Positions 12,380 through 22,919 of a stretch of 64,000 bases of DNA are shown piece after piece. The DNA comes from Cephalopachus bancanus. Lineage: Eukaryota; Chordata; Mammalia; Primates; Tarsiidae. The DNA is taken from contig JAPVLO010001012.1 of NCBI GenBank assembly GCA_027257055.1, positions 62,001-126,000 on the forward strand. Reading direction: 5' to 3'. The position numbers and the translations under genes are program-made. Position 1 is the stretch's first letter. Every line of letters begins with the position of its first letter. The notes beneath the pieces are model-generated. The model was not told the origin of the DNA and searched no databases. It saw only the letters and a program-made list of their open reading frames with translations.

Positions 12380-12985
12380 GTAATGCAATGTTTTATTCAT
12401 ATATAATATTTGTATATTTATGGGGTATATGTGACATGTTATATGCATAGAATGTGTAATGATCAAGTCATTTAGGGTATCCATCACATTGAGTACTTAT
12501 TTCTATGTATTGGAAACATTTCAAGTCCTCTTTTCAGGCTTTTTAGAAGTATTCAATGCATTATGGTTAACTATAGTTACCCCACTCTGCTGTCGAACAT
12601 TAAAATTTATTCCTTCTATTTAACTGTATGTTTACTATCTACTAACCAAACTCTCTTCATCCCCCCTCAAACACATTGACACTTTCCATCACTTCTGATA
12701 TCTATCATTCAACTCTGTCTCTGTGAGATCAACTATTTTACCTCCCACATATGAGTAAAATTATGTAAAATTTATCTTTCTGTGCTTAGCTCATTTCACT
12801 TAACTTAATGATCTTCAGTTCAATCTATGTTGCTGCAAATGACAGGATTTCATTCTTTTTTATGGTCAAAGAGTATTCTATTGCTTATATAGACCACATT
12901 TTCTTTATTCATTCATCTGTTGATGGACACTTAGGTTGCATCCATATCTTTGCTTTTGTGACTAATGCTAGTAATGTAATGTTTT
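12380..12985 (-). mobile_element. L1MA-like 3' end
   Basis: The plus strand shows the reversed L1MA-type 3' UTR: tatttatggggtatatgtga near 12417, aatgtgtaatgatcaagtca near 12450, ggttaactatagttacccca near 12566 and attccttctatttaactgt near 12609. It then passes into the reversed ORF2 end near 12830-12960. 5' truncated. Confidence 0.8.
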
Positions 12986-13319
12986 AAAGCAACTTAAATG
13001 TCCAATAAAGTGAGATAGATTAAATATATTTTGTTCTCTCATATATAATTGAATAATATCCATTAATACTAAAGTAGAGATACTGACATATAAGGTGCAA
13101 AAGGCAGGTTTTAAAACAAGACTTTAAAGCTATGGCATATCTACTGGATACTAACTATGTATATATAAAAGGAAGTAAATAAGATATCATTCACTGTGTG
13201 TATAGAATACTAATATTTACTTACAAAAGCAAAGATACACACATGTACACATATAGAGAGAGATAAAACATATAAGGAAAGTGAGAAATTTCTACAAATA
13301 TTTATAGAAAAATGCAAAT

Positions 13320-13325
13320 ATGTGT

Positions 13326-13375
<50 letters not shown>

Positions 13376-13390
13376 AAAGAGAGAGAGAAA
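13320..13390. repeat. (TG)n microsatellite followed by (GA)n
   Basis: About 50 bases of nearly pure TG repeat at 13320-13371, then a short gagagagaga run. Confidence 0.98.
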
Positions 13391-13439
13391 CTAGGAAGAG
13401 ATATTCGACTTCTCTGAATGTGTTGCTTTGTGTCATACT

Positions 13440-14161
13440 GTTTTTCACCCATGCAAATCATTTATAAAGCTGTCAACTACTATTTAAGTATGACCAAAAG
13501 GACACAAGGGCCAATTTTCAGAGACTCTAACTAAGCAAAAATGAAAGAATTTGAGAACGAAAAGTGTATACTCATCAATAAATTCATAATAATACCCCAA
13601 ATAACATTTGGTCACATGTGAGTAATACTAAGAAACCAATTATTATTACATTTAAAAAGTGAGAATATTTTGTTTTTCTTTTATAGATAGTATGGCAAAG
13701 TAACCAAATAGTCAAGATAAAAATGTTCAAATTCACTTAGCAACACCTATCAAATAAAATAGTAAATCTAAATAAAGATCTTAGTCATGATGAAAATAAT
13801 TAGATTAAAGGCTAAGGGAAAATTTTACAATGGCTATATGATGATGATAATATCTAGGCCTACTGAGTGATCATTACATCACAAAAAGAGAAATCTAAAC
13901 CTTACAAGTTTCCTGATATGACATAAAAGGAAATGTACAATTAACCGATGTAGTAATCTTTTTGTAAAATTTAGTATTTATCCGATCAAGATGTTAGATT
14001 CCATATCTCTTCCTAGTCTGCCTCTCTACATATATATGTGTGTGTATGTATTTGCATTTCTCTATAAATATGTTTGTAAATATTTCTCTTTCCCTATATA
14101 TTTTATCTCTCTCTCTTTATATGTGTACATGTGTGTATCTTTGCTTTTATAAGTGAATATT

Positions 14162-14201
<40 letters not shown>

Positions 14202-14685
14202 AACACATTAAAGTTTACTGAACGTATCCACTCAACAAAATCTTGAATGTGGGAAATTTTACATGAAAAAAAATACGGTCTGGTTTGTTCAAGAAAAAAT
14301 AATGGAAGGAACAAAAAAAGGAGAGACGATAAACTATATATTAAAGTAAACTCAAAATATAGTTAATATGCCAATGATGAGACAAAAGGTAACACTGAAA
14401 ATATTCAATTAAGCCATGATTTTAAAAAAGAAGATAGAGGAAAACACAGATGGAAAATATAGAAAAATATTTTAAGATAAGAATTAAATCCAACCACATT
14501 GATGACTACATTACTTTTAAATGACCTAAACAAATGCAGTAGGAAATCAGTGATTGTCAAACAGAAAAAGAAAATCAAGATTCAACTATTCATATGAAAT
14601 AAACTTTAAATATACATGAACAAATAAGTTAAAACTAAGGGGATACAATAGATATTATTAAGTTACTAACCATAATAAATCTATG
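13440..14685 (+). mobile_element. Decayed L1M, 5' part of ORF2
   Basis: Around 14480-14640 the plus strand resembles the start of L1 ORF2 (aaatccaaccacattgatgactacatta, then the gattcaactattcatatgaa-type endonuclease region). Sequence before 14200 is less certain and includes a low-complexity block. It continues after the Alu at 14696-14993. Confidence 0.5.
14030..14200. repeat. TG/TA-rich low-complexity block
   Basis: Mixed tgtgtgtatg, ctctctct and a (TA)n run at about 14157-14197. Confidence 0.9.
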
Positions 14686-14695
14686 GTATGTTAAT

Positions 14696-14993
14696 TTTTT
14701 TTTTTGAGTTGGAGTCTCACTCTGTTACCCAGGATGGGGTGCAGTGGCACACGCACAGCCACCCCAGCATCGACATGCTGAGCTCAGGCAATCCATCCGC
14801 CTGAGCCTTCCAAGTAGCTGGGACTACAGGCGCGCACTATCACACCTTGCTAATTTTTTTGTTTATTGTAGAGATGAGGTCTCGCCAAGTTGCCCAGGCT
14901 GTTCTCCAACCTGTGGGCTCAGGTTATCAATCCCCTCACCTCGGCCTCCCAAAGTGCTGGAATTACAGGTTTGAGCCACCGCACCCGATCTGA
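14696..14993 (-). mobile_element. Alu SINE
   Basis: Antisense dimeric Alu with a T tail at the left and a right end at ccgcacccgatc. The perfect 10-bp target-site duplication gtatgttaat lies at 14686-14695 and 14994-15003. The right-arm hairpin of the younger copies is decayed here. Confidence 0.95.
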
Positions 14994-15003
14994 GTATGTT
15001 AAT

Positions 15004-16020
15004 ATTAATCAGCATAGACTTCAGGATAGAGATAAAGTCATTTTGTAATGACTAAAAGAAGTCATTTTATCAATAATATATAATCGTTCTAACTATGTTC
15101 CACAAAACATAGCCTGAATATGCATGAACAAAATTTGAAGAACTGAAAAGAAATAGAAAAATAAGCACTAAGTCGGAAAGCTTAACACATTTCTCTCAAT
15201 AACTAATACAAGTACACCCAAAAAATAATAAATGCAAAAGAAATGAAAACATCAATTATATAAAGAAATATTTCTTTGAAAAGAGAATTAAAGTAATTAA
15301 TATATGCCTAGATCAATGAATTTGAAAAGAGAGGAGATAAGATTATCAAAACTAGAAACTGAAAAAGTAACATAGACATTAAATGGATAAAAAAATCTTA
15401 TGAATAATTTTAAGTCAATATAATTGCACATATAGATAAAATTTATAAATTAATTGAGAGATACAATTTACCAGAGTTGACAAAAAATAAAATATATAAA
15501 TACACATTAAGTAATATTAATGTATACATGTGTACATCTATATGTATTTAATTGCTTAATTTAAAAACATTTACACAAAAAAATGTCCAGGACCAGATTA
15601 ATTCACTGGTAAATTTTATCAAACATTTAATGAAGAAATAACGCCTGTCTTATGTAATTTTTTATAAAATAAAGAATACAATTCCCAAATCATTTTATAA
15701 GTACAGCATTGCACTGATATCAAAACTGGGGCTGGGGAAACTCTTTAAAAGGATAAAAAATGCAACCAATATTTCTCATGAACATAAACTCAAATATCCT
15801 GAATAAAATATTAGCAAATCAAATCCAAGAATATATTAGAATGAAACTATATAATGATCAAATAGTTTTATTTCCAAAAACGTAAGCAAACAATATTCCA
15901 AAATCAATTTCTTTGACATATGATTATATTAGAATAAAGGACAATTATGATTGACTTAACATTTGCACACACAAAAAAACATTTGAACAATTTAACAATC
16001 AGTTTATCATAAAAATTTTA
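15004..16020 (+). mobile_element. Decayed L1M ORF2, reverse transcriptase region
   Basis: The ORF2 segment resembles the ...aggaccagattaattcactgg... block near 15590 and the ctcatgaacataaactcaaatatcctgaataaaatattagc block near 15775. It lies upstream of the Alu at 16021 and continues beyond it. No intact frame. Confidence 0.7.
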
Positions 16021-16304
16021 GCCAGGCTCGGTGGCTCAGCCTGTAATCCCGCGCCTTTGGGAGGCTGAGGTGAGTGCATTGCCTGAGCCCGCGGGTTCGA
16101 GACCCGCCTGGGCAGCGAGACCTCATCTCTACAATAAATCAAAAAAATCAGCTGGGCATGGTAGTGTATGCCTGTAATTCCGGCTACTTGGAAGGCTGAG
16201 GCGGAAGGATCGCCGGAGCCCAGCAGGTCGAGGCTGCGGTGGCCGGAAGCGGCCACTGCACTCCAGTCTGGGCGACAGAGTGAGACTCCAACTCAAAAAA
16301 AAAA
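16021..16304 (+). mobile_element. Lineage-type Alu SINE
   Basis: Full dimeric Alu with an A-rich linker (acaataaatcaaaaaaatc) and an A tail. Probable duplications are aaaaatttta at 16011-16020 and just after the tail. The left arm carries a B-box (gggttcgagacc) within a perfect 5-bp stem and 7-base loop (16091-16107). The right arm carries gtggcc(ggaagc)ggccac at 16239-16256. Confidence 0.97.
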
Positions 16305-16314
16305 AAAAATTTTA

Positions 16315-18470
16315 AGAAAGCTAAGCATGCAGAATGAAATTTTCTCATCCTGAAAAAGGGCATCTTTTGACAGACAATGAAACTAATGTCCTACCTAATG
16401 ATGAACAACCTGAATAATTTTCCCCAAGATCAGAAATTATTCAAGGATGTTCCTCTTACCAATTCTATTAAACATAATGCAGGAGGTGTCAGACAATATA
16501 ATAAATTGAAAAGCTCACAAACTTGCAGATTACGAAGAAAGAAAATGAATTTCTTTATTATTATGACATTGTAAGAATAGAAAATCTTTAGAAATTCACA
16601 AAGAAAGCTCATGAAAATGATGAGCAAATATGCCAACATCAAAGTATACAAAATTCATATATAAAAGCTCAAAGAATTTCTATATACTAACAATAAACAA
16701 TTATAAAGTAAAATTTTTGAATATTACTTGCAATCACATCAAAACCATAAAAAATTTATGAGTGAGTGTGTATGTATTTTTAAATCCAGCTAAGATTTAC
16801 ATATTGGAAACTAAAAAATATTACTGAAAGGAATTAAAGGTCTAAATAATGGAGTCATACCAATTTTATATTTTAGAAGTCTCAAAGTTGTTAATATGTT
16901 ACTTCTCGCAAAATTTATATTTGCTTTTAACAAAATCTCACTGAAAATACCAGTAAATTTATTTTTCATAGAAATTGACAAGCTGCTTCAGCAATTTATA
17001 TGTAAAGGAGACCTAATGTAACCAAACTTGTTTGGAAGAAGAACAAGAGAGTTTGCCCTACTTGATTCAGACATTTGTTATAAAGTTACTGTCGTGAAGA
17101 TAACACAAAAATCTCAAAAGTGTCAATTTAATAGAATAGACAGTCTTAAAAGATCCAAGTTTATGAGATCAACTGATATTTGAAGAAGGTGCCAAGACAA
17201 TTCTATGAATAAAGGATATTCTTTTTTCACAAATTTAGAATGATTATAAATATTTATATAATAAAAGAAACCATGACCTTTACCATATATCATATACAAA
17301 ATTTCTCAAAGTAAATCAGAGAATGAAGTTTGAAATCTAAAATCATAAAGTTCTAGAAAGTTATGTGGGAGAAAACTTGCAATATTTGAGAAGGCAAGGT
17401 TTTTTATGCATGAAGATTAAAAAAGCTCTACCCAAATAAAATGATACATTTGATATTATCAAAATTCAAAACACGAATCCTTGAAATATATTGTTAAGAA
17501 AGTGAAATACAAGCCAAAAATTGGAAAAAAAATATTTGATATACCTAGCTAGATAGATAGGTAGCTGGATATGTAGATTTAGATGTCAAAGGATTCATAA
17601 TCAAAATATACAAAGAATTAATTCAACTCAATATGACAAACATTGCAATATTTTTCAAAAAGTGGAGAAAAGATTTGGACTTTTCACAAAAGAAAGTGCA
17701 CACATGGCTAGTAAGCACATAAAATGTTATACAACATCATTAGCCATCATGGAAATGCAAATGATAACCAAAATGAGATACTATTACACTCCTACTAACA
17801 TTGCTAAAACTATAAAAACTGATAATACTGAGCATTAACAAGGATGTAAAGCAACAGAAACTTTTACATATTGCAGTTGGTAATGTAAAATGCTATTGAC
17901 ATGTTACAAAACGGGCAGTTTATAAAATTAAATATACAGCTGCTAAAATGAAAGCACAAGTGCAAAAAATCACTTGCACCTACTTATTCTGAGTAAATTT
18001 ATAATACATAAAATTTGAATACAAGTAAATATCCATCAATAGATTAGTGGAAAACAATTTGTAGTGTATCCATACAAGGAAAATTACTCAGCAACAAAAA
18101 GAATAGACTCATGATATACTCAACAACATGAAAGAATTCAAAAAAATATTTTATAAAATGAAAAATGCCAGAAATAAGAGTGAATACTCTGTGATTTCAT
18201 GTATAAAAAATCATTGAATAGGAAAAATATTCTATGGTGAAAGAATGCTGATTAGTTTCTAAGGACAGGGTGTGATGAGAGTTATTTAAGAAGGGGCATG
18301 AGAGAACTTTTGGGGATGATGGAAAAATTCCAATTGCTCTTTGTGGAGTTAATTACACAAGTGTTTACATTTGTCAAAACTCATCAATTTCTGCATTTTG
18401 TGTGTATTTTATTGCAAGCAAATTATATCTCAATAAAGTTGCTTTCAAGGGCAAAAATAGTACTATACTA
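16315..18470 (+). mobile_element. Decayed L1M ORF2 C-terminal part and 3' UTR
   Basis: This continues the L1M interrupted by the Alu. ORF2 landmarks include the aaatgaatttctttattatta region near 16540 and the ttggcaatttatatgtaaagg-type region near 16990. The 3' UTR follows near 18200-18450 and ends in atatctcaataaagttgc. Many stops and indels. Confidence 0.75.
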
Positions 18471-18589
18471 TAAGAGATCTATTAACCCAATGTACTTTTT
18501 GGACTTTAGATCCTACTTCAAACAATAAATTCTAAAATGATATTTTTTAGATTTCTGGGGAAAGTCACCGAGCCCATAATTATTTTATG

Positions 18590-19100
18590 ATATTAAGGAA
18601 CTAATTAATTGTGTTAAATGTTAAACCTGATTTTATTGAGGTTTTACTTAAAAACAAACTCCTTATTAATTATAAATATATTTTGTAGGTTTTTAAATAA
18701 AGTGATGCAATATCTGAGATTTCTCTTAAAATTATCCAAGTAGGGAGGTTGTACAAACAAAGGAACAATGGTCATATGTTGATAATTGCTGAAGTAGCGC
18801 AATAGTTGAAGGGGTTCATAGTACTATAATTTTACTTTTATATTCATTTGAAATGTCTTAATAAAATTTTCTAAAATTATTGAATAGAATTATGATACTA
18901 TTCCATTTTGTGTGTGTTTAGAAAATATACTTAATAAATATATTTGCATCATAAATCTGAAAAAATACACAAAATTTGAGGGTATTGTGATTACTTCTAA
19001 ATGTTGGGAATTTAGACTATTGTAAATGTTTTTTATTCTGATTTCTGTATATTTAAATTTTTCCTACAAGAAATATTATTACTCATATAATTAAAATACA
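18590..19100 (+). mobile_element. Two old L1M-type 3' end fragments
   Basis: 18690-18870 resembles an L1M 3' UTR (aatatctgagatttctctta, then cata-tgttgataattgctgaag and a terminal ataaaatttt). 18890-19100 resembles a second old LINE 3' end. Subfamily not resolved. Confidence 0.45.
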
Positions 19101-19529
19101 TATGCATAATTACCAAAATTGGAAAGCAAATATGATTATTTTATCAAATCGAAACTGTATTTTTTATTCAGAAAATGCATCAACAAAAATATCCAAACGA
19201 GTTTTATTTATATTTTACTGAAGGGTATATTTTGGATATATTCCTTGGACTATCACTGTTCTTTGCTTCTTTCTTCAGAAGATTGTGTCAACTATGGTAG
19301 CTTTCAGTTTTTTGCATCTTTACCAACTCTATTCTGCACTTGCTTTTTCATCACTTTTGACTGGTTTGAAATGCCAATCTGCTGAATCCTCAGATCACTT
19401 CGTTTAAACTTTTATTATGGCTTTGACTTCCAAAAGATTGACATTAAACTTCCTACACAGTATAACTCAAGCCAATCTTTCAAGACTTAAGTATTATAGT
19501 GTAGTAAGGAGACAGCATCATGTGGCCAA
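19101..19529. other. No recognisable feature
   Basis: No supportable gene or named repeat seen. Confidence 0.4.
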
Positions 19530-19745
19530 AGTGCATGTGCTTAGCAAAAAGCAGATGGATTAAAATTGCAACCCTGATATCAGTGGAGTATCTTTGAACA
19601 AATGACTGAGCTCCACTGGATCTTAATTTTCCTTCTGTTTTTAAAATAGAAATAGTAGTGCTACCTCACAGGACTGAGGATAGGGAGGCATAAGAAAGCA
19701 TGTAGAGTGCTTAAAACATAATAGATGTTCAATAAATGCTGGTTC
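19530..19745 (+). mobile_element. MIR SINE
   Basis: An ancient tRNA-derived MIR in forward orientation. It shows the atctttgaacaaatgactgag core followed by a tcttaattttccttctg region, then gtgctacctcacaggactg and a terminal aatagatgttcaataaatgc. Confidence 0.8.
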
Positions 19746-19999
19746 TCTTTTCCTCTAGCCCCATACATAGCTCCTATGTATCATTCAAATTTTATTAAAC
19801 TTACTGTTCTCAAAAAGCACCTATGAACATTAACAAGTTTAAATAAAGTGATCTGATGATCTGAAGTTTTTCAAACTATTAATGAAAAGAAATGAAAAAA
19901 CAAGTGCAGGATAAGTTTGGTAAAGATAGAAAATTATTTGAAATGCTCTCATTCTGTTTATGTCTGCTTGCAAGGTTATAGATTTTTCAAGGTTATTCT

Positions 20000-20225
20000 A
20001 AATAGCACTACTTCCATAGAGCCTTTCTTGATTCCCTTTTCAATTATGCTTAAAATTCACTTACATTTTTTATTGACACATTCTTTGCCTTATTCACTAT
20101 CATTACGTTTGTTTGAGCATTATCTCCCTACTAATTTACAATGTTCTAAGGTCAGAAATTCTGCCTTAGTTGTCTTTGTATGAGTTACAGTGTTCAGCAA
20201 AGAGTCTTCAACATGGTAGATACAT
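20000..20225 (+). mobile_element. L2 LINE 3' end
   Basis: The order of landmarks fits an L2 3' end in forward orientation: gcctttcttgattccctttt, then tatctccctactaatttaca, an aggtcagaaattctgcctta stretch, and agttacagtgttcagcaaag with the final catggtaga. Confidence 0.7.
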
Positions 20226-20273
20226 ATTACTGTATTTGAGAGTAGGAGTGGAGTGCTATAAGAATAGAGGAGT

Positions 20274-20584
20274 AAGCCGGACTCGGTGGCTCAGCCTGTA
20301 ATCCTGTGCCTTGGGAGACTGAGGTGAGTGGATTGCCTGAGCCCGCTGGTTTGAGAACCCCATGAGCAACTTGATGAGAACTCATCTCTACAATAAATCA
20401 AAAATAAAAAAAAAATTAGCTGGGTGTGGTAGCGCATGCCTGTAGTTCTATCTACTTGGAAGGCTGAAGCGGAAGGATCGCTGGAGCCCAGCAGGTCGAT
20501 ACATATTACTGCACATATTACTGCACAGGAGTAGCCACTGCACTCCAGTCTGGGCTACAGAGTGAGACTCCAACTTAAAAAAAA
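20274..20584 (+). mobile_element. Lineage-type Alu with an internal replacement
   Basis: Dimeric Alu flanked by near-identical duplications aagaatagaggagt (20260-20273) and aagaatagaagagt (20585-20598). The right-arm hairpin seen in sister copies is gone. In its place (20498-20530) stands a copy of the left flank: gatacatattactg occurs both at 20219-20232 and at 20498-20511. Confidence 0.93.
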
Positions 20585-20599
20585 AAGAATAGAAGAGTG

Positions 20600-21400
20600 A
20601 TGATTAAAATCATAAGCACCTTGTATATAAAATATAAAATATGAAAAGATGTTTTGTGTTTTGAAAAAAATATGGATAAAAATAGGAAAGGAAAAACGTG
20701 TGTACTGTGTATATCAACAATGCTTAAGAAAAAATGTGTAAGTAATGTAGAATGAAGGAGTTAGTTTAGCATGAATGTATCAGAGAATGTCCAAAAACAA
20801 GAAAGCAATATATTTAAACAGAAAACACTGAATCTGAAATTAATTAATCTCCTAGCTTCAAAGAGACAACATTCAATATCACATCTGCATTGAGGTCACA
20901 GATACTGATATTAGCAGCATACAAATTCTCAAACATATCAACATAGAATATGCAGAGTAATAAACTTTGAACTCGATAATGCATGGCCATATTATAGTTT
21001 TCATGTAGGCCAGCTAGATAATATGATGATAAAAACCATTTCCCCCAAATCTATAAGATTAATATGTCTTTCCTAATTATGCCAAGATTTCCAAAAGCTA
21101 CAAAAACACTACAGGAGGTACTGGTATGGATTCCAAAAAGAAATGAGTACGTTTCTTTTGTTCAGGTAGGATGGAGTAGTTTGTAACAGGTCAATAATAT
21201 CACTTGAAGCAATCAGAAAAGATAACATTTTATAGGAATCAGAGAGATGTAGAAACAACAAGGGCCAGAAGGAATAACACTTCAGAAAGGAGAAAACCTT
21301 TCAGAAGTGAGCTAAGGATCTCCAGCTGTTTCTTCCCTGAGAGAATTAGAAAATTTAGGGAGTGGGCCAGAATTAATTGCATACATATGTGAAGCATACT
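20600..21400. other. No recognisable feature
   Basis: AT-rich sequence without a supportable gene, RNA or named repeat. Confidence 0.4.
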
Positions 21401-21401
21401 A

Positions 21402-21850
21402 TAGTAAGTTGAACTGTAATTTCCAAAAAAAATCAGTTCAAGTCTTAAACCCCAGTTCCTGTGATTGTGACCTTATTTGACAATAGAATACTGCAGATGC
21501 AATCAAGCTAAGATGAAGTCATACTGGATTAGGGTGGGCCTTAAACCTAAAGACTGATGTCTTTATTGGAGACACTGATGTGCACATAGAAGGAAGAAGG
21601 CCAAGTGAAGACAGAGCCAGAGATTAGAGTAATGTGACCATAAGACAAAGAATGCCCAGAATTGCCAACAACCACTAGAAACTAGGAAGAGAAAAAAAAT
21701 ATTTTTTTTCCTGGAGGCTTCATGGGGAACATGGCCCTGCAACATCTTGATTTCAGATTTCTAGCATCAATAACTCTGAGAAAATGAAATTCAGTAGTTT
21801 TAAGCAACCTAGTTGTAAGAATTTGTTACAGTAGGCCTAGGCAACTAACA
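21402..21850 (+). mobile_element. MLT1-like (MaLR) LTR
   Basis: Forward-oriented MaLR LTR. Blocks include agttcaagtcttaaacccca near 21434, gtgaccttatttgacaatag, tactggattagggtgggcct near 21522, gcccagaattgccaacaacc near 21653, the catggccctgcaacatcttg region near 21729 and a terminal aggcctaggcaactaaca. This is the sense of the family seen reversed at 5174-5666 and 47308-48180. Confidence 0.8.
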
Positions 21851-22043
21851 AACATACATATATATGCAAGTATGTTGGTAAGGATTAGATTTCAACCAAC
21901 AATAGGTTATAATACTTAAGAAAGACCAGCATACAAGTTGAAATTCACAATCATCCGAGTATTTTTCCTGAAGATATTTTCTAAAATATGGCTTTTCTTT
22001 TTAAGAAGACATATTTAATCTTACAGTACCTAGAAAAAGATAC

Positions 22044-22905
22044 CAAAAAAAAAAAAAAAACAACAACAAACAAACAGCCCCATTAAAAAGTGGGAAAAAG
22101 ACATGAATAGACACTTCTCAAAAGAAGATATTTGAGAGGCCAATAGACACATGAAAAAATGCTTAGCCTCACTAATCATCAGAGAAAGGCAAATCAGAAC
22201 TACATTGAAATACCACCTAACTCCAGCAAGAACGGCCATCATTAATAAAACAAAAAATAACAGATTCTGGTGAGGATGCTGAGAAAAGGGAACACTTCTA
22301 CACTGTTGGTGGGCTTGCAAACGAGTTCAACATCTATGGAAAACAGTGAGGCAATTCCTAAAAGAACTAGAAATTGACCTTCCATACAACCCAGCAATCC
22401 CTCTTCTGGGAATATACCCAGAGGAACTTAAATCACTCTACAATAAAGATACCTGCACACCCATGTCTATTGTAGCACTGTTTACAATAGAAAAAACATG
22501 GAACCAACCGTGCTGCCCATCAAAACTGGTCTGGATTAAAAAAATGTGGTAAATATACATGATGGAATGTTACACAGTCAAAACAAAGAACAAAATTACG
22601 CATTTGGCTGCGACTTGGATGGATTTAGAGTCTATAATACTCAGTGATTTATCACAGAAACAATGAATTGAGTGCCATATGTTCTCACTAATAAGTGGAC
22701 CCTGAACATTTACCATGATACTATAAGAAAGGGATTGGCAGTAGCCAGAAACTGTCGGTGGGGGGGGGCTCATAACAATAAGGGTAACTGATTTCAAACC
22801 AGACAAAATGGGGACCAAAGGTAGGCCCAAACTTGACTTGTACGATGACCACTTGTATACCTAATCTGAATTGTACTCCACATCTTTAAAATAAAATAAA
22901 TTGTA
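22044..22905 (+). mobile_element. Lineage-type L1, 5'-truncated 3' end
   Basis: Contains the last part of ORF2 (ccccattaaaaagtggg near 22077; aacagtgaggcaattcctaa near 22340; gaccttccatacaacccagc near 22376) and the lineage 3' UTR with a run of nine G at 22760-22768, ending tactccacatctttaaaataaaataaa. An A-rich run precedes the first recognisable ORF2 bases. ORF2 frames are broken. Confidence 0.9.
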
Positions 22906-22919
22906 AATAAATAAATACA

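Noticed and set aside
13210..13461. Frame with a long Thr-His repeat.
   Set aside because: It is the (TG)n microsatellite read on the minus strand.
16021..16304. tRNA gene, because of the B-box and T-arm-like fold.
   Set aside because: The surrounding sequence is an Alu dimer with A-rich linker and tail; no acceptor or anticodon stem can be formed.
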